DNA of 64,000 nt from Brevibacillus laterosporus (GTDB taxonomy: Bacteria; Bacillota; Bacilli; Brevibacillales; Brevibacillaceae): the NCBI RefSeq assembly GCF_030489605.1, contig NZ_JAUKFY010000018.1, positions 1 to 64,000 of the forward strand, given 5' to 3'. This document shows, one piece after another, positions 53,747 to 62,660 of the stretch; positions within the stretch are counted from its first letter, which is position 1; each line of letters begins with the position of its first letter. Under the pieces are notes generated by a model. The model was not told where the DNA came from and searched no databases. It worked only from the letters and a program-made list of their open reading frames with translations. Made by a program: the position numbers and the translations under genes.

Positions 53747-54964
53747 ATGCTTACTTTGCAGCAAGCAGCAGCAATACAGGCAACATTTGCTCACGAACTG
53801 ATAACAGGAACAATGGCGCATGAGGCAGAGTTTTCGATGCGACAGCAACAGCTTCAAATGACAATTCGTCCTGAGCTTGCACTGGTGGTATCACTCGATC
53901 GTTATCCTGATTTAGCAGCGAATCAGCCTGCTGGCTGGCGCCAAGAAGTTGGACAAAAATTACTCGGGGTATTGCATCAGGCTTTATCTGTTCCTTTTGT
54001 GTGGTGCTGGGTCTCAGAAGGGGTTATTGCCGTATTACTGGAGCTACTTGACGAGACAAAGAATACGCACAGGACTTTTGCTGATCAGAAGGCTCGTCTG
54101 ATTGCCTCTCAGATTGTTCAGCATGCTGATGCGAAAAGGATATCGGTTTCCATTGGCATTGGGGGCGTCTATGAAAATCCGCTGTATATGCAGCATTCCT
54201 ATGAAGAGGCACAAATGGCTTTGAAAGATCGTTTTTTTCAAGGAAATCAGTTAATTTTGCCCATAAGAACGAAGCAAGACGGGGATAGCAAAGGCAGAAG
54301 AAATTCCTCCATACCTAGCAAAAATCGAGCAGATGTGATCGCAAGTGTGAGAATTGGAGATGAACGCGCTACGCTAGAAGCCTTGCACAAGTTGCTTCAT
54401 GATATGACGTTGGTCGATCAGCAGGATGTGGAGAGCTTTCAATCGGAGGTCGTTGAGGTAATCACAGCTATGTCGAGAACGGTTCTGGAGCTAGGGGCAG
54501 ATGCTTCCACTATTTTGGCGGAGAATGCGCGATTTATTCAGGATCTCTATCAAACCATACGCTATGATACTTTCCTGAAAAAAGTCGAGCGGTACGGCAT
54601 ACATTTGGTTCGGCAGGTAGAACAGCTAGGCATGAAAAAATATTCCCCTGTGATTAGCAGCGCTATCACGTATTTAAAGGAGCATCTGGGCGAAAAGGTT
54701 GGATTGAAAGAAGTAGCACAAAATTGCTGTTTGAGTGTCTATCATTTTAGCCATCTTTTTCAACGAGAAACGGGATACAGCTTTGTTGAATACGTTCATC
54801 GCATGAAGCTGCAAAAAGCTGTTATCTATTTGGAAACAACAGATTTATCTATTAAGGAGATTGCCTTTGAACTAGGATTTGAAGATGCTAATTACTTCAG
54901 TCGCCTATTTAAAAAGCAAATGAATATGAGTCCGCGTGAATATCGTACAGCAAGATTGTGCTAG
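53747..54964 (+). CDS. AraC-family regulator with GGDEF-like domain
   Basis: A 405-residue regulator. The N-terminal third resembles the degenerate GGDEF-like sensor domain of YesN/PucR-type regulators (ISVSIGIGGVYENPLYMQHSYEEAQMAL). The C-terminal 100 residues are a double helix-turn-helix AraC domain (GLKEVAQNCCLSVYHFSHLFQRETGYSF, IKEIAFELGFEDANYFSRLFKKQ). No receiver domain and no membrane span, so it senses something inside the cell. The next genes are hutUI, so it probably regulates histidine breakdown. AAGGAGC ribosome site. Confidence 0.86.
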   Translation: MLTLQQAAAIQATFAHELITGTMAHEAEFSMRQQQLQMTIRPELALVVSLDRYPDLAANQPAGWRQEVGQKLLGVLHQALSVPFVWCWVSEGVIAVLLELLDETKNTHRTFADQKARLIASQIVQHADAKRISVSIGIGGVYENPLYMQHSYEEAQMALKDRFFQGNQLILPIRTKQDGDSKGRRNSSIPSKNRADVIASVRIGDERATLEALHKLLHDMTLVDQQDVESFQSEVVEVITAMSRTVLELGADASTILAENARFIQDLYQTIRYDTFLKKVERYGIHLVRQVEQLGMKKYSPVISSAITYLKEHLGEKVGLKEVAQNCCLSVYHFSHLFQRETGYSFVEYVHRMKLQKAVIYLETTDLSIKEIAFELGFEDANYFSRLFKKQMNMSPREYRTARLC

Positions 54965-55252
54965 TTTTTCGCAAATTACGCTAGATGCAACGTAAGTGCT
55001 TTCCGATAAACTGAAAGAAATAAACAGTTTTTTAGGAAAAGTCACATAATTATAGGTGATGCTAGGCAACCATTCTAGGGGAAGGGGCTTTGATATCATC
55101 TGCTTTGTTCCGCTCAAAGGTTCATGGAGAGCGAGGGTACGAGCTTTCCGAAATCAAAATTTGTCCTTTTGAGCAGGATGCGCCGATCGAATCGACAGCC
55201 AGCCCGTTGTGTTTGTAAGCCAATGTTTGCCTATACGAAAGGGGAATGTAGT

Positions 55253-56917
55253 ATGACAACAACCAATAAAAGAGTAGTGCGAGCTCCACGCGGCAATGAA
55301 TTAAACGCGAAAGGCTGGGAACAGGAAGCGGCTTTGCGAATGCTGATGAATAACTTGGACCCAGAGGTTGCAGAATGCCCTGAGGATTTGGTTGTGTATG
55401 GAGGGATTGGTAAAGCTGCACGCAACTGGGCTAGTTTTGACAAAATCGTTGAATGCTTAAAAGAATTAGAATCAGACGAGACATTGTTAATTCAATCGGG
55501 TAAACCAGTAGGAATATTCCGTACACATACGCAAGCTCCACGTGTGTTGTTATCTAACTCGATGTTGGTTCCTGCTTTTGCAAATTGGGAGACATTCCGT
55601 GAATTAGATCAAAAAGGCTTGATGATGTACGGGCAAATGACAGCGGGTAGCTGGATTTATATTGGAACACAAGGTATTTTGCAAGGTACGTATGAAACCT
55701 TTGCAGAAGCCGCACGCCAGCATAATAACGGCACGTTAAAAGGCACCATTACTCTAACAGCAGGCATGGGCGGCATGGGGGGAGCTCAACCATTGGCTGT
55801 TACGATGAATGAAGGTGTGGTCATCGCAGTTGATATTGACGCTGCTCGCATCCAACGCAGGATTGATACTCGCTATTGCGATGTGATGGTGCATGATTTA
55901 GATGCAGCATGGCAGATGGCAACAGAAGCGAAGAACGAAGGCAGAGCATTGTCCATTGGCTTGGTCGGTAATGCCGCAGAGATTTTTCCAGAAATGGTTG
56001 CACGTGGGCTAACGCCTGAATTCGTCACCGACCAGACCTCTGCACATGATCCTTTAAATGGATATGTCCCCATCGGCTATGGATTAGAAGAGGCAAAATC
56101 ATTAAGAGAGAGCGATTCCAATCAATACATTCAATTAGCAAAACGTTCAATGGCTACCCATGTCCGGGCCATGCTTGATTTGCAAAAGGCAGGGTCGATC
56201 GTATTTGATTATGGGAATAACATTCGTCAGGTTGCTTTTGATGAAGGGATTGAGGATGCCTTTCAATTTCCTGGGTTTGTTCCAGCCTATATTCGCCCAT
56301 TATTTTGTGAGGGCAAAGGGCCGTTTCGTTGGGCTGCTTTGTCAGGCGATCCACAGGATATTTATAAGACAGATGAGCTTGTCTTAAAGCTGTTCCCGGA
56401 GAACGAGCATCTCCGCCGTTGGATTACGATGGCCAAGGAAAGAGTAGCATTCCAAGGCTTGCCCGCCCGTATCTGCTGGTTAGGGTATGGAGAGCGTGTC
56501 AAAATGGGGCTTGCTATCAATGAAATGGTACGAAGCGGTGAGATTTCAGCACCAATCGTCATTGGACGGGATCACCTAGATTGCGGTTCGGTTGCTTCTC
56601 CAAATCGGGAGACAGAAGCAATGAAGGACGGCAGTGATGCAGTAGCTGATTGGGCTATTTTAAATGCGCTGGTAAATACCTCTGCGGGTGCAAGCTGGGT
56701 CTCCGTACATCATGGCGGCGGTGTAGGAATGGGGTATTCCTTGCACGCTGGAATGGTAGTTGTGGCAGATGGTTCGCTGGAAGCGGATGAACGCCTGAAA
56801 CGTGTACTTACAACTGATCCGGGCATGGGGGTTATTCGCCACGCTGACGCAGGCTATGAATTAGCCGTTAAAACAGCAAAAGAGCGTGGGGTTCGAGTAC
56901 CAATGCTAGATATGTAA
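55253..56917 (+). CDS. hutU: urocanate hydratase HutU
   Basis: A 554-residue enzyme turning urocanate into imidazolonepropionate with tightly bound NAD. Blocks include [32 protein letters not shown]-like, [16 protein letters not shown], and the [30 protein letters not shown] region with the catalytic Cys/Asp. ATG behind AAAGGGGAATGTAGT; upstream in-frame sequence is not conserved. hutI follows after 37 bases. Confidence 0.95.
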   Translation: MTTTNKRVVRAPRGNELNAKGWEQEAALRMLMNNLDPEVAECPEDLVVYGGIGKAARNWASFDKIVECLKELESDETLLIQSGKPVGIFRTHTQAPRVLLSNSMLVPAFANWETFRELDQKGLMMYGQMTAGSWIYIGTQGILQGTYETFAEAARQHNNGTLKGTITLTAGMGGMGGAQPLAVTMNEGVVIAVDIDAARIQRRIDTRYCDVMVHDLDAAWQMATEAKNEGRALSIGLVGNAAEIFPEMVARGLTPEFVTDQTSAHDPLNGYVPIGYGLEEAKSLRESDSNQYIQLAKRSMATHVRAMLDLQKAGSIVFDYGNNIRQVAFDEGIEDAFQFPGFVPAYIRPLFCEGKGPFRWAALSGDPQDIYKTDELVLKLFPENEHLRRWITMAKERVAFQGLPARICWLGYGERVKMGLAINEMVRSGEISAPIVIGRDHLDCGSVASPNRETEAMKDGSDAVADWAILNALVNTSAGASWVSVHHGGGVGMGYSLHAGMVVVADGSLEADERLKRVLTTDPGMGVIRHADAGYELAVKTAKERGVRVPMLDM

Positions 56918-56954
56918 TAAGGAACGGAGTAAAGGGTAATAGGAGGAAAGCGCG

Positions 56955-58235
56955 ATGTCGCAAATCGATTTGCTTGTTCATAATATCAAAGCACTCGTCA
57001 CAATGGCTGGGCCAGCCGGGGCACGTTCTGGGTCTGAGATGAAAGAAATTGGATTGGTTCAAGACGGGGCAGTAGCTGTGGTGGATGGACGAATTGTGGC
57101 AGTTGGACGGGAAGAGGACGTACGGAAGCAAATCCAAGGTTCTAGCATATCTAGAGAGTGGGATGCTGAGGGAAAGCTAGTTACACCTGGATTAGTCGAG
57201 CCTCATACGCATTTGGTGCATGGAGGCTCTCGTGAGCATGAATTATCCCTTAAATTAAACGGGGCCAGCTATCTGGAAATTTTAGAAAAGGGCGGGGGAA
57301 TCTTAAGCACGGTGCGAGATACGCGTGCCGCTACTGAGGAGGAGCTGTTTGTAAAGGCAAAGAAGAGCCTGGATCAAATGCTGCAATTCGGTGCAACTAC
57401 TGTTGAAGCCAAAAGCGGCTATGGCCTTAGCGTAGAAGAAGAACTAAAACAGCTTCGGGTAACCAGTGCATTACAAAAAGCGCATCCAGTCGACTTAGTC
57501 TCTACTTTTATGGGGGCGCATGCAGTCCCCACCGAATATAAGGGACGAACAGATGAATATGTTGCTTTGGTTATAAACGAGATGTTGCCAGAGGTAAAAC
57601 GTGCTGGATTGGCGGAATTTTGTGACGTATTTTGTGAGCATGGGGTGTTTAGTGTAGAGCAATCGAGAGCTATTATGCAGGCTGCCCGTAAGCTTGGCTT
57701 TAAATTAAAGCTTCATGCAGATGAAATTGAACCGTTGGGGGGAGCAGAGTTAGCCGCCGAGCTAGGCTGCATTTCCGCTGAGCATTTGTTAGCGGCAAGT
57801 GATGAAGGATTACTTGCGATGAAGGAAGCAAGAGTGGTAGCAGTCTGCTTGCCAGCAACCTCCTTTAATCTTCGACTGAGTAAGCATGCTCGGGCTAGAA
57901 AAATGATCGAGTTAGGTGTTCCAGTTGCCCTTTCCACTGATTACAATCCAGGCAGTTCGCCGACAGAATCATTGCAGCTTGTGATGACGCTAGGCTGCCT
58001 AAATCTGGGGCTGACACCAGAGGAGGTATTGACGGCCATGACGATCAATGCAGCTCATGCGATTGGACGTGCAGAACAGGTTGGAAGCCTTGAAGTGGGG
58101 AAACAGGCGGATTTGGTTATCTATGATGCGGATAATCTTGCTTATCTGCCTTATCATTTTGGCATCAATCATGTCAAAACCGTTGTGAAAAATGGGCAGA
58201 TTGTGGTGCAAGATGGGAAAGTGGCTTATGAGTAA
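56955..58235 (+). CDS. hutI: imidazolonepropionase HutI
   Basis: A 426-residue amidohydrolase opening the imidazolone ring to formiminoglutamate. Metal motifs: VEPHTHLVHGGSR, SGYGLSVEEEL, LKLHADEIEP (H, D), STDYNPGSSPTES (D). AGGAGG ribosome site. Ends the hutUI pair. hutH (histidase) and hutG (formiminoglutamase) are not adjacent, so they are elsewhere or absent. Confidence 0.95.
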   Translation: MSQIDLLVHNIKALVTMAGPAGARSGSEMKEIGLVQDGAVAVVDGRIVAVGREEDVRKQIQGSSISREWDAEGKLVTPGLVEPHTHLVHGGSREHELSLKLNGASYLEILEKGGGILSTVRDTRAATEEELFVKAKKSLDQMLQFGATTVEAKSGYGLSVEEELKQLRVTSALQKAHPVDLVSTFMGAHAVPTEYKGRTDEYVALVINEMLPEVKRAGLAEFCDVFCEHGVFSVEQSRAIMQAARKLGFKLKLHADEIEPLGGAELAAELGCISAEHLLAASDEGLLAMKEARVVAVCLPATSFNLRLSKHARARKMIELGVPVALSTDYNPGSSPTESLQLVMTLGCLNLGLTPEEVLTAMTINAAHAIGRAEQVGSLEVGKQADLVIYDADNLAYLPYHFGINHVKTVVKNGQIVVQDGKVAYE

Positions 58236-58259
58236 AAACGAAAAGTACAAAGCTCGAAT

Positions 58260-58299
58260 AGAAGACGTCAATTCTCAATTAGAGATCGGCGTCTTTTTT
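58260..58299 (+). terminator. terminator of hutUI
   Basis: AAGACG / CGTCTT outer arms with inner TCTC/GAGA stem, then TTTTTT. Confidence 0.88.
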
Positions 58300-58502
58300 A
58301 TGAAGAAGGATAAATTACTGTCATTAGAAATGTTTTGATTCAAGGAAGGGCTAGTGACAGTGATGAGAACGTCATAAACCGGAGCTGAAGAAATTATTAA
58401 AATATGCGTAAAGTAGATTCATTACATTGATTGAAGAAGAATAAGCTGAAGGAAACGATTAAAAATACTAATGAATGATCCTGCCCTCTAATACTATGCA
58501 TG

Positions 58503-58545
58503 AAAAAACCGTCCCCAAATTCATTATGATCCGGGAACGGCGTTG
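58503..58545 (-). terminator. terminator of the ECF sigma operon
   Basis: CCGTTCCC / GGGGACGG stem on the minus strand followed by TTTTTT. Confidence 0.8.
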
Positions 58546-58586
58546 AAATTCTCATCAACTAAACTGAATAAAGTGTACTATTTTTT

Positions 58587-60284
58587 CTATCTTTCTATCA
58601 TTTTCCCGCTAAAAGCATCAATCCATCTTCCCGCAAAAACGTCGTTCGGCATATAAACAAGCATAGGGCGGCTTGCCATTTGGCCATTTTTAGTTGGAAA
58701 TAAGTAGTGAAGCACTAGGGGGTTATACGTAAGATATTCTTTAGCTACTGCTTCCTTCGAAACAGCCTCACGCTTATTCGGTAATTTGGTTAGTGGTTCA
58801 CTGAAATAATCCATAAAATTAACGATCTCGCCTGTTCGACCGTCCACGTTAACCAGATATTGTTGATCAATAGCTGGAATGCCGTCATGTATGACATAAA
58901 AACTAAAACTATAGGCGTACTTACTTGTCATGAAATATTCTCCCCGCTTAATCTTAAGCTGCTTTACTTGCTGATTCAGATAAGGCTGCAAGAACGTAAT
59001 TGCTTTTTTCTCAGCTTCTTGTACAGTAATCCTGGCATTGGCAGGGGTATTGTCATGCTGAATTTCATTTAAAACTTCTATTTCTTTACGTACCTGAAAT
59101 CCGCTCAATAGATCATTAACCGTATATACCTCGATATTCTTTTCATTGAGCCTTGCATGGTATGTTTTTTGGGGAGAGTCAGTCGTTTCTTGAGTAACTG
59201 TAAAAGTCATTCCTTGCACATCTATATGGAATTCTTCTGTTAACACTTTAGCAACCTGTTCGGAACTTTTGGCCACAATCTGTCTGCCGCCCGGTGTGAC
59301 ATCAATAATGGGGGAATAGTAATCCTTTGTCCTCTGCAATTCATCTTCTACCTCTCTGCCTGTTAACGCATCCAGATAGGATGAAAAATTGGGAGAATAA
59401 TAGAGCTTAGACTCTCTTGCTTTTTTAGGATCCACTTCATAGAAAAGCTCCATAAAGGGAGTTAGATTTTTTTCAATCTCTTCCTTTGGGATAGCTTGAG
59501 CAGGGGCGGGGAAGCCCTCATCGCCGATATTGTTTAAAGTTGCTTTGCCCACATTAACATAGGTTACGTTTCCGTATTTATTCACGCCTACAACATAGTA
59601 ATCATTAATGACTGGAATGTTATTTACATAGCGGTCATATCTGACAGATGTCCAATCGTTATTACTGATTGGACCTACTTTATATCGAGCCAATTCATCA
59701 CCTATTAGTTCTTGTAAAAAAGCAGCTGACTTTTGTCTTGCAACCTCTTCTGATGTAGAATCTGTTTGTTCGCCAGATGGCGTGTCACAATCAAATCCAA
59801 GTAATCTACCCGTTCCTGCATGAAGCTCCACGGAAGCATATACTCTTTCTTTTCCATTTACTTTTTGATCGAAGGTAATCTCATACACCCCATCTTCTTT
59901 TCCGTATACATCGGCTTCCAATTCCTTTAATTCAGGTACTAAGCTGAGTATCTTTGCTAATGTCTTCTTAGAAGGAGTGGATATGTCTTCTAGCTTCAAC
60001 TTTTGATTTTTCGTTACAAGCGGAATCGCAGTTGGTTTCGTTACTTCCATTTCATGATTAATGATCGTCTGGATAAAAGGGGTGGTAACCCAAAGAATGG
60101 CAAACAAAAAGACGGCGGAGATTCCCATCCGTATGGTCAACCGACGGATTTTTTGACGTTTGTGTTGCTTACTACCTTCAGCCAAAAGTGCACGCTCTAG
60201 CGAGTGCATAAACTCTGCACGAGGCTGTGCATCTGGTTTATTTCGAAATTCCTGTAATAGCTCCTCATCGCTTGGAAACCTCAT
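58587..60284 (-). CDS. membrane YcdB/YcdC-domain protein, probable anti-sigma factor
   Basis: A 565-residue single-span protein. Residues 1-50 are charged and cytoplasmic (FPSDEELLQEFRNKPDAQPRAEF...), one transmembrane helix follows (MGISAVFLFAILWVTTPFI, about 52-70), then about 490 residues outside built of YcdB/YcdC (DUF4901)-type repeats, with the YLVNVDGRTGEIVNFMD motif near the end. Its position directly after the ECF gene, with stop and start overlapping (TGATG), is the usual layout of an anti-sigma gene. The outer part is colinear with the secreted protein encoded upstream. I infer it holds the sigma factor and senses an envelope signal. Confidence 0.72.
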   Translation of the reverse strand: MRFPSDEELLQEFRNKPDAQPRAEFMHSLERALLAEGSKQHKRQKIRRLTIRMGISAVFLFAILWVTTPFIQTIINHEMEVTKPTAIPLVTKNQKLKLEDISTPSKKTLAKILSLVPELKELEADVYGKEDGVYEITFDQKVNGKERVYASVELHAGTGRLLGFDCDTPSGEQTDSTSEEVARQKSAAFLQELIGDELARYKVGPISNNDWTSVRYDRYVNNIPVINDYYVVGVNKYGNVTYVNVGKATLNNIGDEGFPAPAQAIPKEEIEKNLTPFMELFYEVDPKKARESKLYYSPNFSSYLDALTGREVEDELQRTKDYYSPIIDVTPGGRQIVAKSSEQVAKVLTEEFHIDVQGMTFTVTQETTDSPQKTYHARLNEKNIEVYTVNDLLSGFQVRKEIEVLNEIQHDNTPANARITVQEAEKKAITFLQPYLNQQVKQLKIKRGEYFMTSKYAYSFSFYVIHDGIPAIDQQYLVNVDGRTGEIVNFMDYFSEPLTKLPNKREAVSKEAVAKEYLTYNPLVLHYLFPTKNGQMASRPMLVYMPNDVFAGRWIDAFSGKMIER

Positions 60285-60817
60285 CACACCATCCCCCTTT
60301 CATACAGGTTTGAAGCTGATTCTCTTAACATTTTCATTGCTCGATGAAAGTCTACTTTTACCTTAGCTTCTGAGCACCCCAGAATATCAGCCGTTTCTTT
60401 GACACTATATTCCCTGATTCCACGTAAAATAATGACATTTCTATATTTAGGTTTTAGCGATAGCATGGCTTGTTCAAAATGAGTACGTTGTTCTTTATCC
60501 TGTAGCTCCTTTTCAGGTAAACCGACAGAGGATGGCAGGAGCTTTAGTAGAGTTCCGCCAAAAACAGTTTGAAGCCGATTTTTTCTATATTCATCAATTG
60601 CTACATACCTTGCAATATGTAAGATCCACGTTTTCATGCTTGAACGCTGTTCAAAGCGGGATAAGGATTTAATAACTCTCAGAAAAACCTCTTGAGTCAA
60701 ATCCTCTGCATCATTTCTGTTTCCCGTAAAATAATAAAGATATTGATAGACTTCTTTGGCATATAGCCTGTAAATTTCACGTATTTCGTGACTTCCTTGC
60801 TCTTCTTGTTCAAACAA
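60284..60817 (-). CDS. ECF-type RNA polymerase sigma factor
   Basis: A 177-residue sigma-70 ECF factor. Region 2 is FTGNRNDAEDLTQEVFLRVIKSLSRFEQRSSMKTWILHIARYVAIDEYR-like; region 4 is SLKPKYRNVIILRGIREYSVKETADILGCSEAKVKVDFHRAMKMLR. TTG start behind AAGGAGG. Coupled to the downstream anti-sigma candidate. A promoter resembling ECF targets lies upstream of the first gene of the operon, hence likely self-activation. Separated from the secreted gene by 84 bases with a long hairpin. Confidence 0.9.
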   Translation of the reverse strand: MFEQEEQGSHEIREIYRLYAKEVYQYLYYFTGNRNDAEDLTQEVFLRVIKSLSRFEQRSSMKTWILHIARYVAIDEYRKNRLQTVFGGTLLKLLPSSVGLPEKELQDKEQRTHFEQAMLSLKPKYRNVIILRGIREYSVKETADILGCSEAKVKVDFHRAMKMLRESASNLYERGMV

Positions 60818-60857
60818 GGGATCTTCCTCCTTATGCTCTGTTGACAGAAAATAACCA

Positions 60858-60901
60858 CATGATAGAATCCCGCCTCATTGAGAAGCGGGATTTTTATCAT
60901 G
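60858..60901. other. long hairpin between secreted gene and ECF sigma gene
   Basis: CATGATA / TATCATG outer arms and ATCCCGC / GCGGGAT inner arms, directly after the stop at 60902. On the minus strand it is not followed by a T run, so it would not be a standard terminator for the operon. It may stabilise or separate the upstream mRNA, giving different amounts of the products. Confidence 0.55.
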
Positions 60902-62428
60902 TTATTTAAGTGGCTTTCCTGTCTGTCCATCTAGTGACGAAGAGAAGATCATCTCTAATGAATAGACCAAGACCGGTTTTGCCAGCAGCTTATTATCCTT
61001 CATTGGGAACAGATAACCTAATTGTACGGGATAATGCTTCAAAAATGCTTCTGCGGCTGCTTTTTTTGAGATAGCAAGTTTCTTATCTGGAAAAGGTGCA
61101 TGAAGCTTATCAAAACCATCCATGAAGTTAACAATTTCTCCGGTTTGCCCATCTACATTTACCAGATAGGTCTGATTTGTCACGGGTACTCCATCATGTA
61201 CGGGAAGGAAGACAAAGCTATAAGCTGTTGAACTAGCCATTCGTACTTGATTACGATCCACTTTCAATACCTTCACACTTTGATCCAGGTAGGGCTGCAA
61301 ATATTGGACAGCCTTCTCCTGTGCTTCACGATAAGAAAGCTTGGCATTCTTTAGCTGATTGTTATGCTGGGCTTCACTGGCAAGCTCCACTTTGTTTCGT
61401 ATCTGGAATCCGGCTATGATATTGTCGTGGACATAAACGGTAATTCTTCTGCCACCCGATTTTGATTCGTAGATCGTCTCATTTGCGCTTTTCATGTCAG
61501 CAGGGGTTCTGGTATCGACCGTAAAAGCGGCTCCTTGTACATCCACATGAAAATGATCTGCTAAAGCCTTTGCTACTTCCTCTGGATTTTTTGCTGTAAC
61601 TCGTTTTCCCCCTGGTGTAACAGCAATGGGATCAGAGTATGTTGTTTTGTTTGAATCTACTCCCTGTACTTCTTTTCCAGTTCCAGCGTCTAGATAACCC
61701 GTTGATTCAAGAGAATAGACCAGCCTAGGCTTTCGTGAAGCTGGATCTATGCGATAGCTGAGTTCCATATGGGATGCTACTTCTTTTGTTATTTCTTCCT
61801 TTGATAATATTTTCTCAGGCTTATGAAAGACGGTGGAGGATGCACGGAGCGGGGCTGTGTCTCCAGCATTGACATAGGTAACACCCTTCGCATTAACCCC
61901 GACCACATAACGGTCTAGAAAAACAGGCATTTCATTTTCATAGCGCGTGTAGGTAACAGCGTCCCAGTTATTATCCTTCGAGGTCTTGCTAGCTTTATAT
62001 TTTTTGAAATCCTTTCCTAATAGTACTTGTAGAAACGCTGCTGATTTTTGTTTGGCAAAATCCTCGGTCAAAGTGCCCTTCTTTCCATCACTCATTTCTT
62101 GATCGTTATCATAGGAATGCAAGGCTCCTGTATGCTCGTCCAATTCTACAGAGGCATATAATCGTTTTTTATCTGTTTCGATTTTCTGATAGAAAGACAC
62201 ATTGTAGACACCATTTCTTGGTTTTTCAACTGTTCTAGTCATCCCTTTCAATTCTGGCTGAAGGGTATACAAGATGCCAAGTGTCTTTTCTCCTGCAGGT
62301 GGCAAAGTAGCTACTGCGATTTGACCTTCTGCATGAGCGGTACTCACCAGCCGATCAGCCCACATGGGAGTAGTTGCAAGCAAGCTTGCTGCCAAGATTG
62401 AACCTATTAATTTATTTGGATATGTCAT
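60902..62428 (-). CDS. secreted YcdB/YcdC-domain protein, paralogue of the anti-sigma candidate
   Basis: A 508-residue protein with a signal peptide (LIGSILAASLLATTPMWA..., cleavage likely after AHA near residue 33). The mature part runs colinear with residues about 80-565 of the membrane protein encoded two genes on: QKSAAFLQ, RYVVGVN, VTPGGKRV, EVAKALADHFHVDVQG, YLVNVDGQTGEIVNFMDGF, LGYLFPMKDNK. The family function is unknown. First gene of the ECF operon, reached by an ECF-like promoter. Confidence 0.82.
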   Translation of the reverse strand: MTYPNKLIGSILAASLLATTPMWADRLVSTAHAEGQIAVATLPPAGEKTLGILYTLQPELKGMTRTVEKPRNGVYNVSFYQKIETDKKRLYASVELDEHTGALHSYDNDQEMSDGKKGTLTEDFAKQKSAAFLQVLLGKDFKKYKASKTSKDNNWDAVTYTRYENEMPVFLDRYVVGVNAKGVTYVNAGDTAPLRASSTVFHKPEKILSKEEITKEVASHMELSYRIDPASRKPRLVYSLESTGYLDAGTGKEVQGVDSNKTTYSDPIAVTPGGKRVTAKNPEEVAKALADHFHVDVQGAAFTVDTRTPADMKSANETIYESKSGGRRITVYVHDNIIAGFQIRNKVELASEAQHNNQLKNAKLSYREAQEKAVQYLQPYLDQSVKVLKVDRNQVRMASSTAYSFVFLPVHDGVPVTNQTYLVNVDGQTGEIVNFMDGFDKLHAPFPDKKLAISKKAAAEAFLKHYPVQLGYLFPMKDNKLLAKPVLVYSLEMIFSSSLDGQTGKPLK

Positions 62429-62473
62429 GTTTCTACCTCCGTTATCTTGTCTGTCTGCTTATTTTCTATGTAA

Positions 62474-62501
62474 TAGTCGGCAAATATCAGCAAAGGTTAC
62501 A
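62474..62501 (-). promoter_or_regulatory. ECF-type promoter of the secreted protein / sigma operon
   Basis: On the minus strand TGTAAC (62501-62496), 16-base spacer, CGACTA (62479-62474), about 46 bases before the start codon. The AAC/CGA cores match the general ECF promoter form, fitting autoregulation. Confidence 0.6.
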
Positions 62502-62548
62502 AAATTGCCGAAATATATTTTTTATTTCAGAAAAGCACAGCTCAAATT

Positions 62549-62575
62549 GTGAACATGTTAAGAGAAAGTGTTCAC
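62549..62575. promoter_or_regulatory. inverted repeat in the ECF operon / degV intergenic region
   Basis: GTGAACA / TGTTCAC perfect seven-base arms with a 13-base spacer, lying between the divergent ECF operon and degV. Could be an operator for either direction. Confidence 0.4.
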
Positions 62576-62660
62576 TCCTCTTATGAAATAGGCAATAGGA
62601 AACAGATAGAGAAGGATATATAATTTTACTTATATCTTTTCAACATAAAGGAGCGTTTCA

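Larger units (their letters stand above)
58236..58586. other. 351-base intergenic region between two convergent operons
   Basis: Holds the hutI terminator (58260-58299) and the minus-strand terminator of the ECF operon (58503-58545). Between them I see nothing coding. Confidence 0.6.

Noticed and set aside
54965-55252. Riboswitch in the hutU leader
   Set aside because: A short CTAG dyad is visible, but nothing folds into any riboswitch I know.
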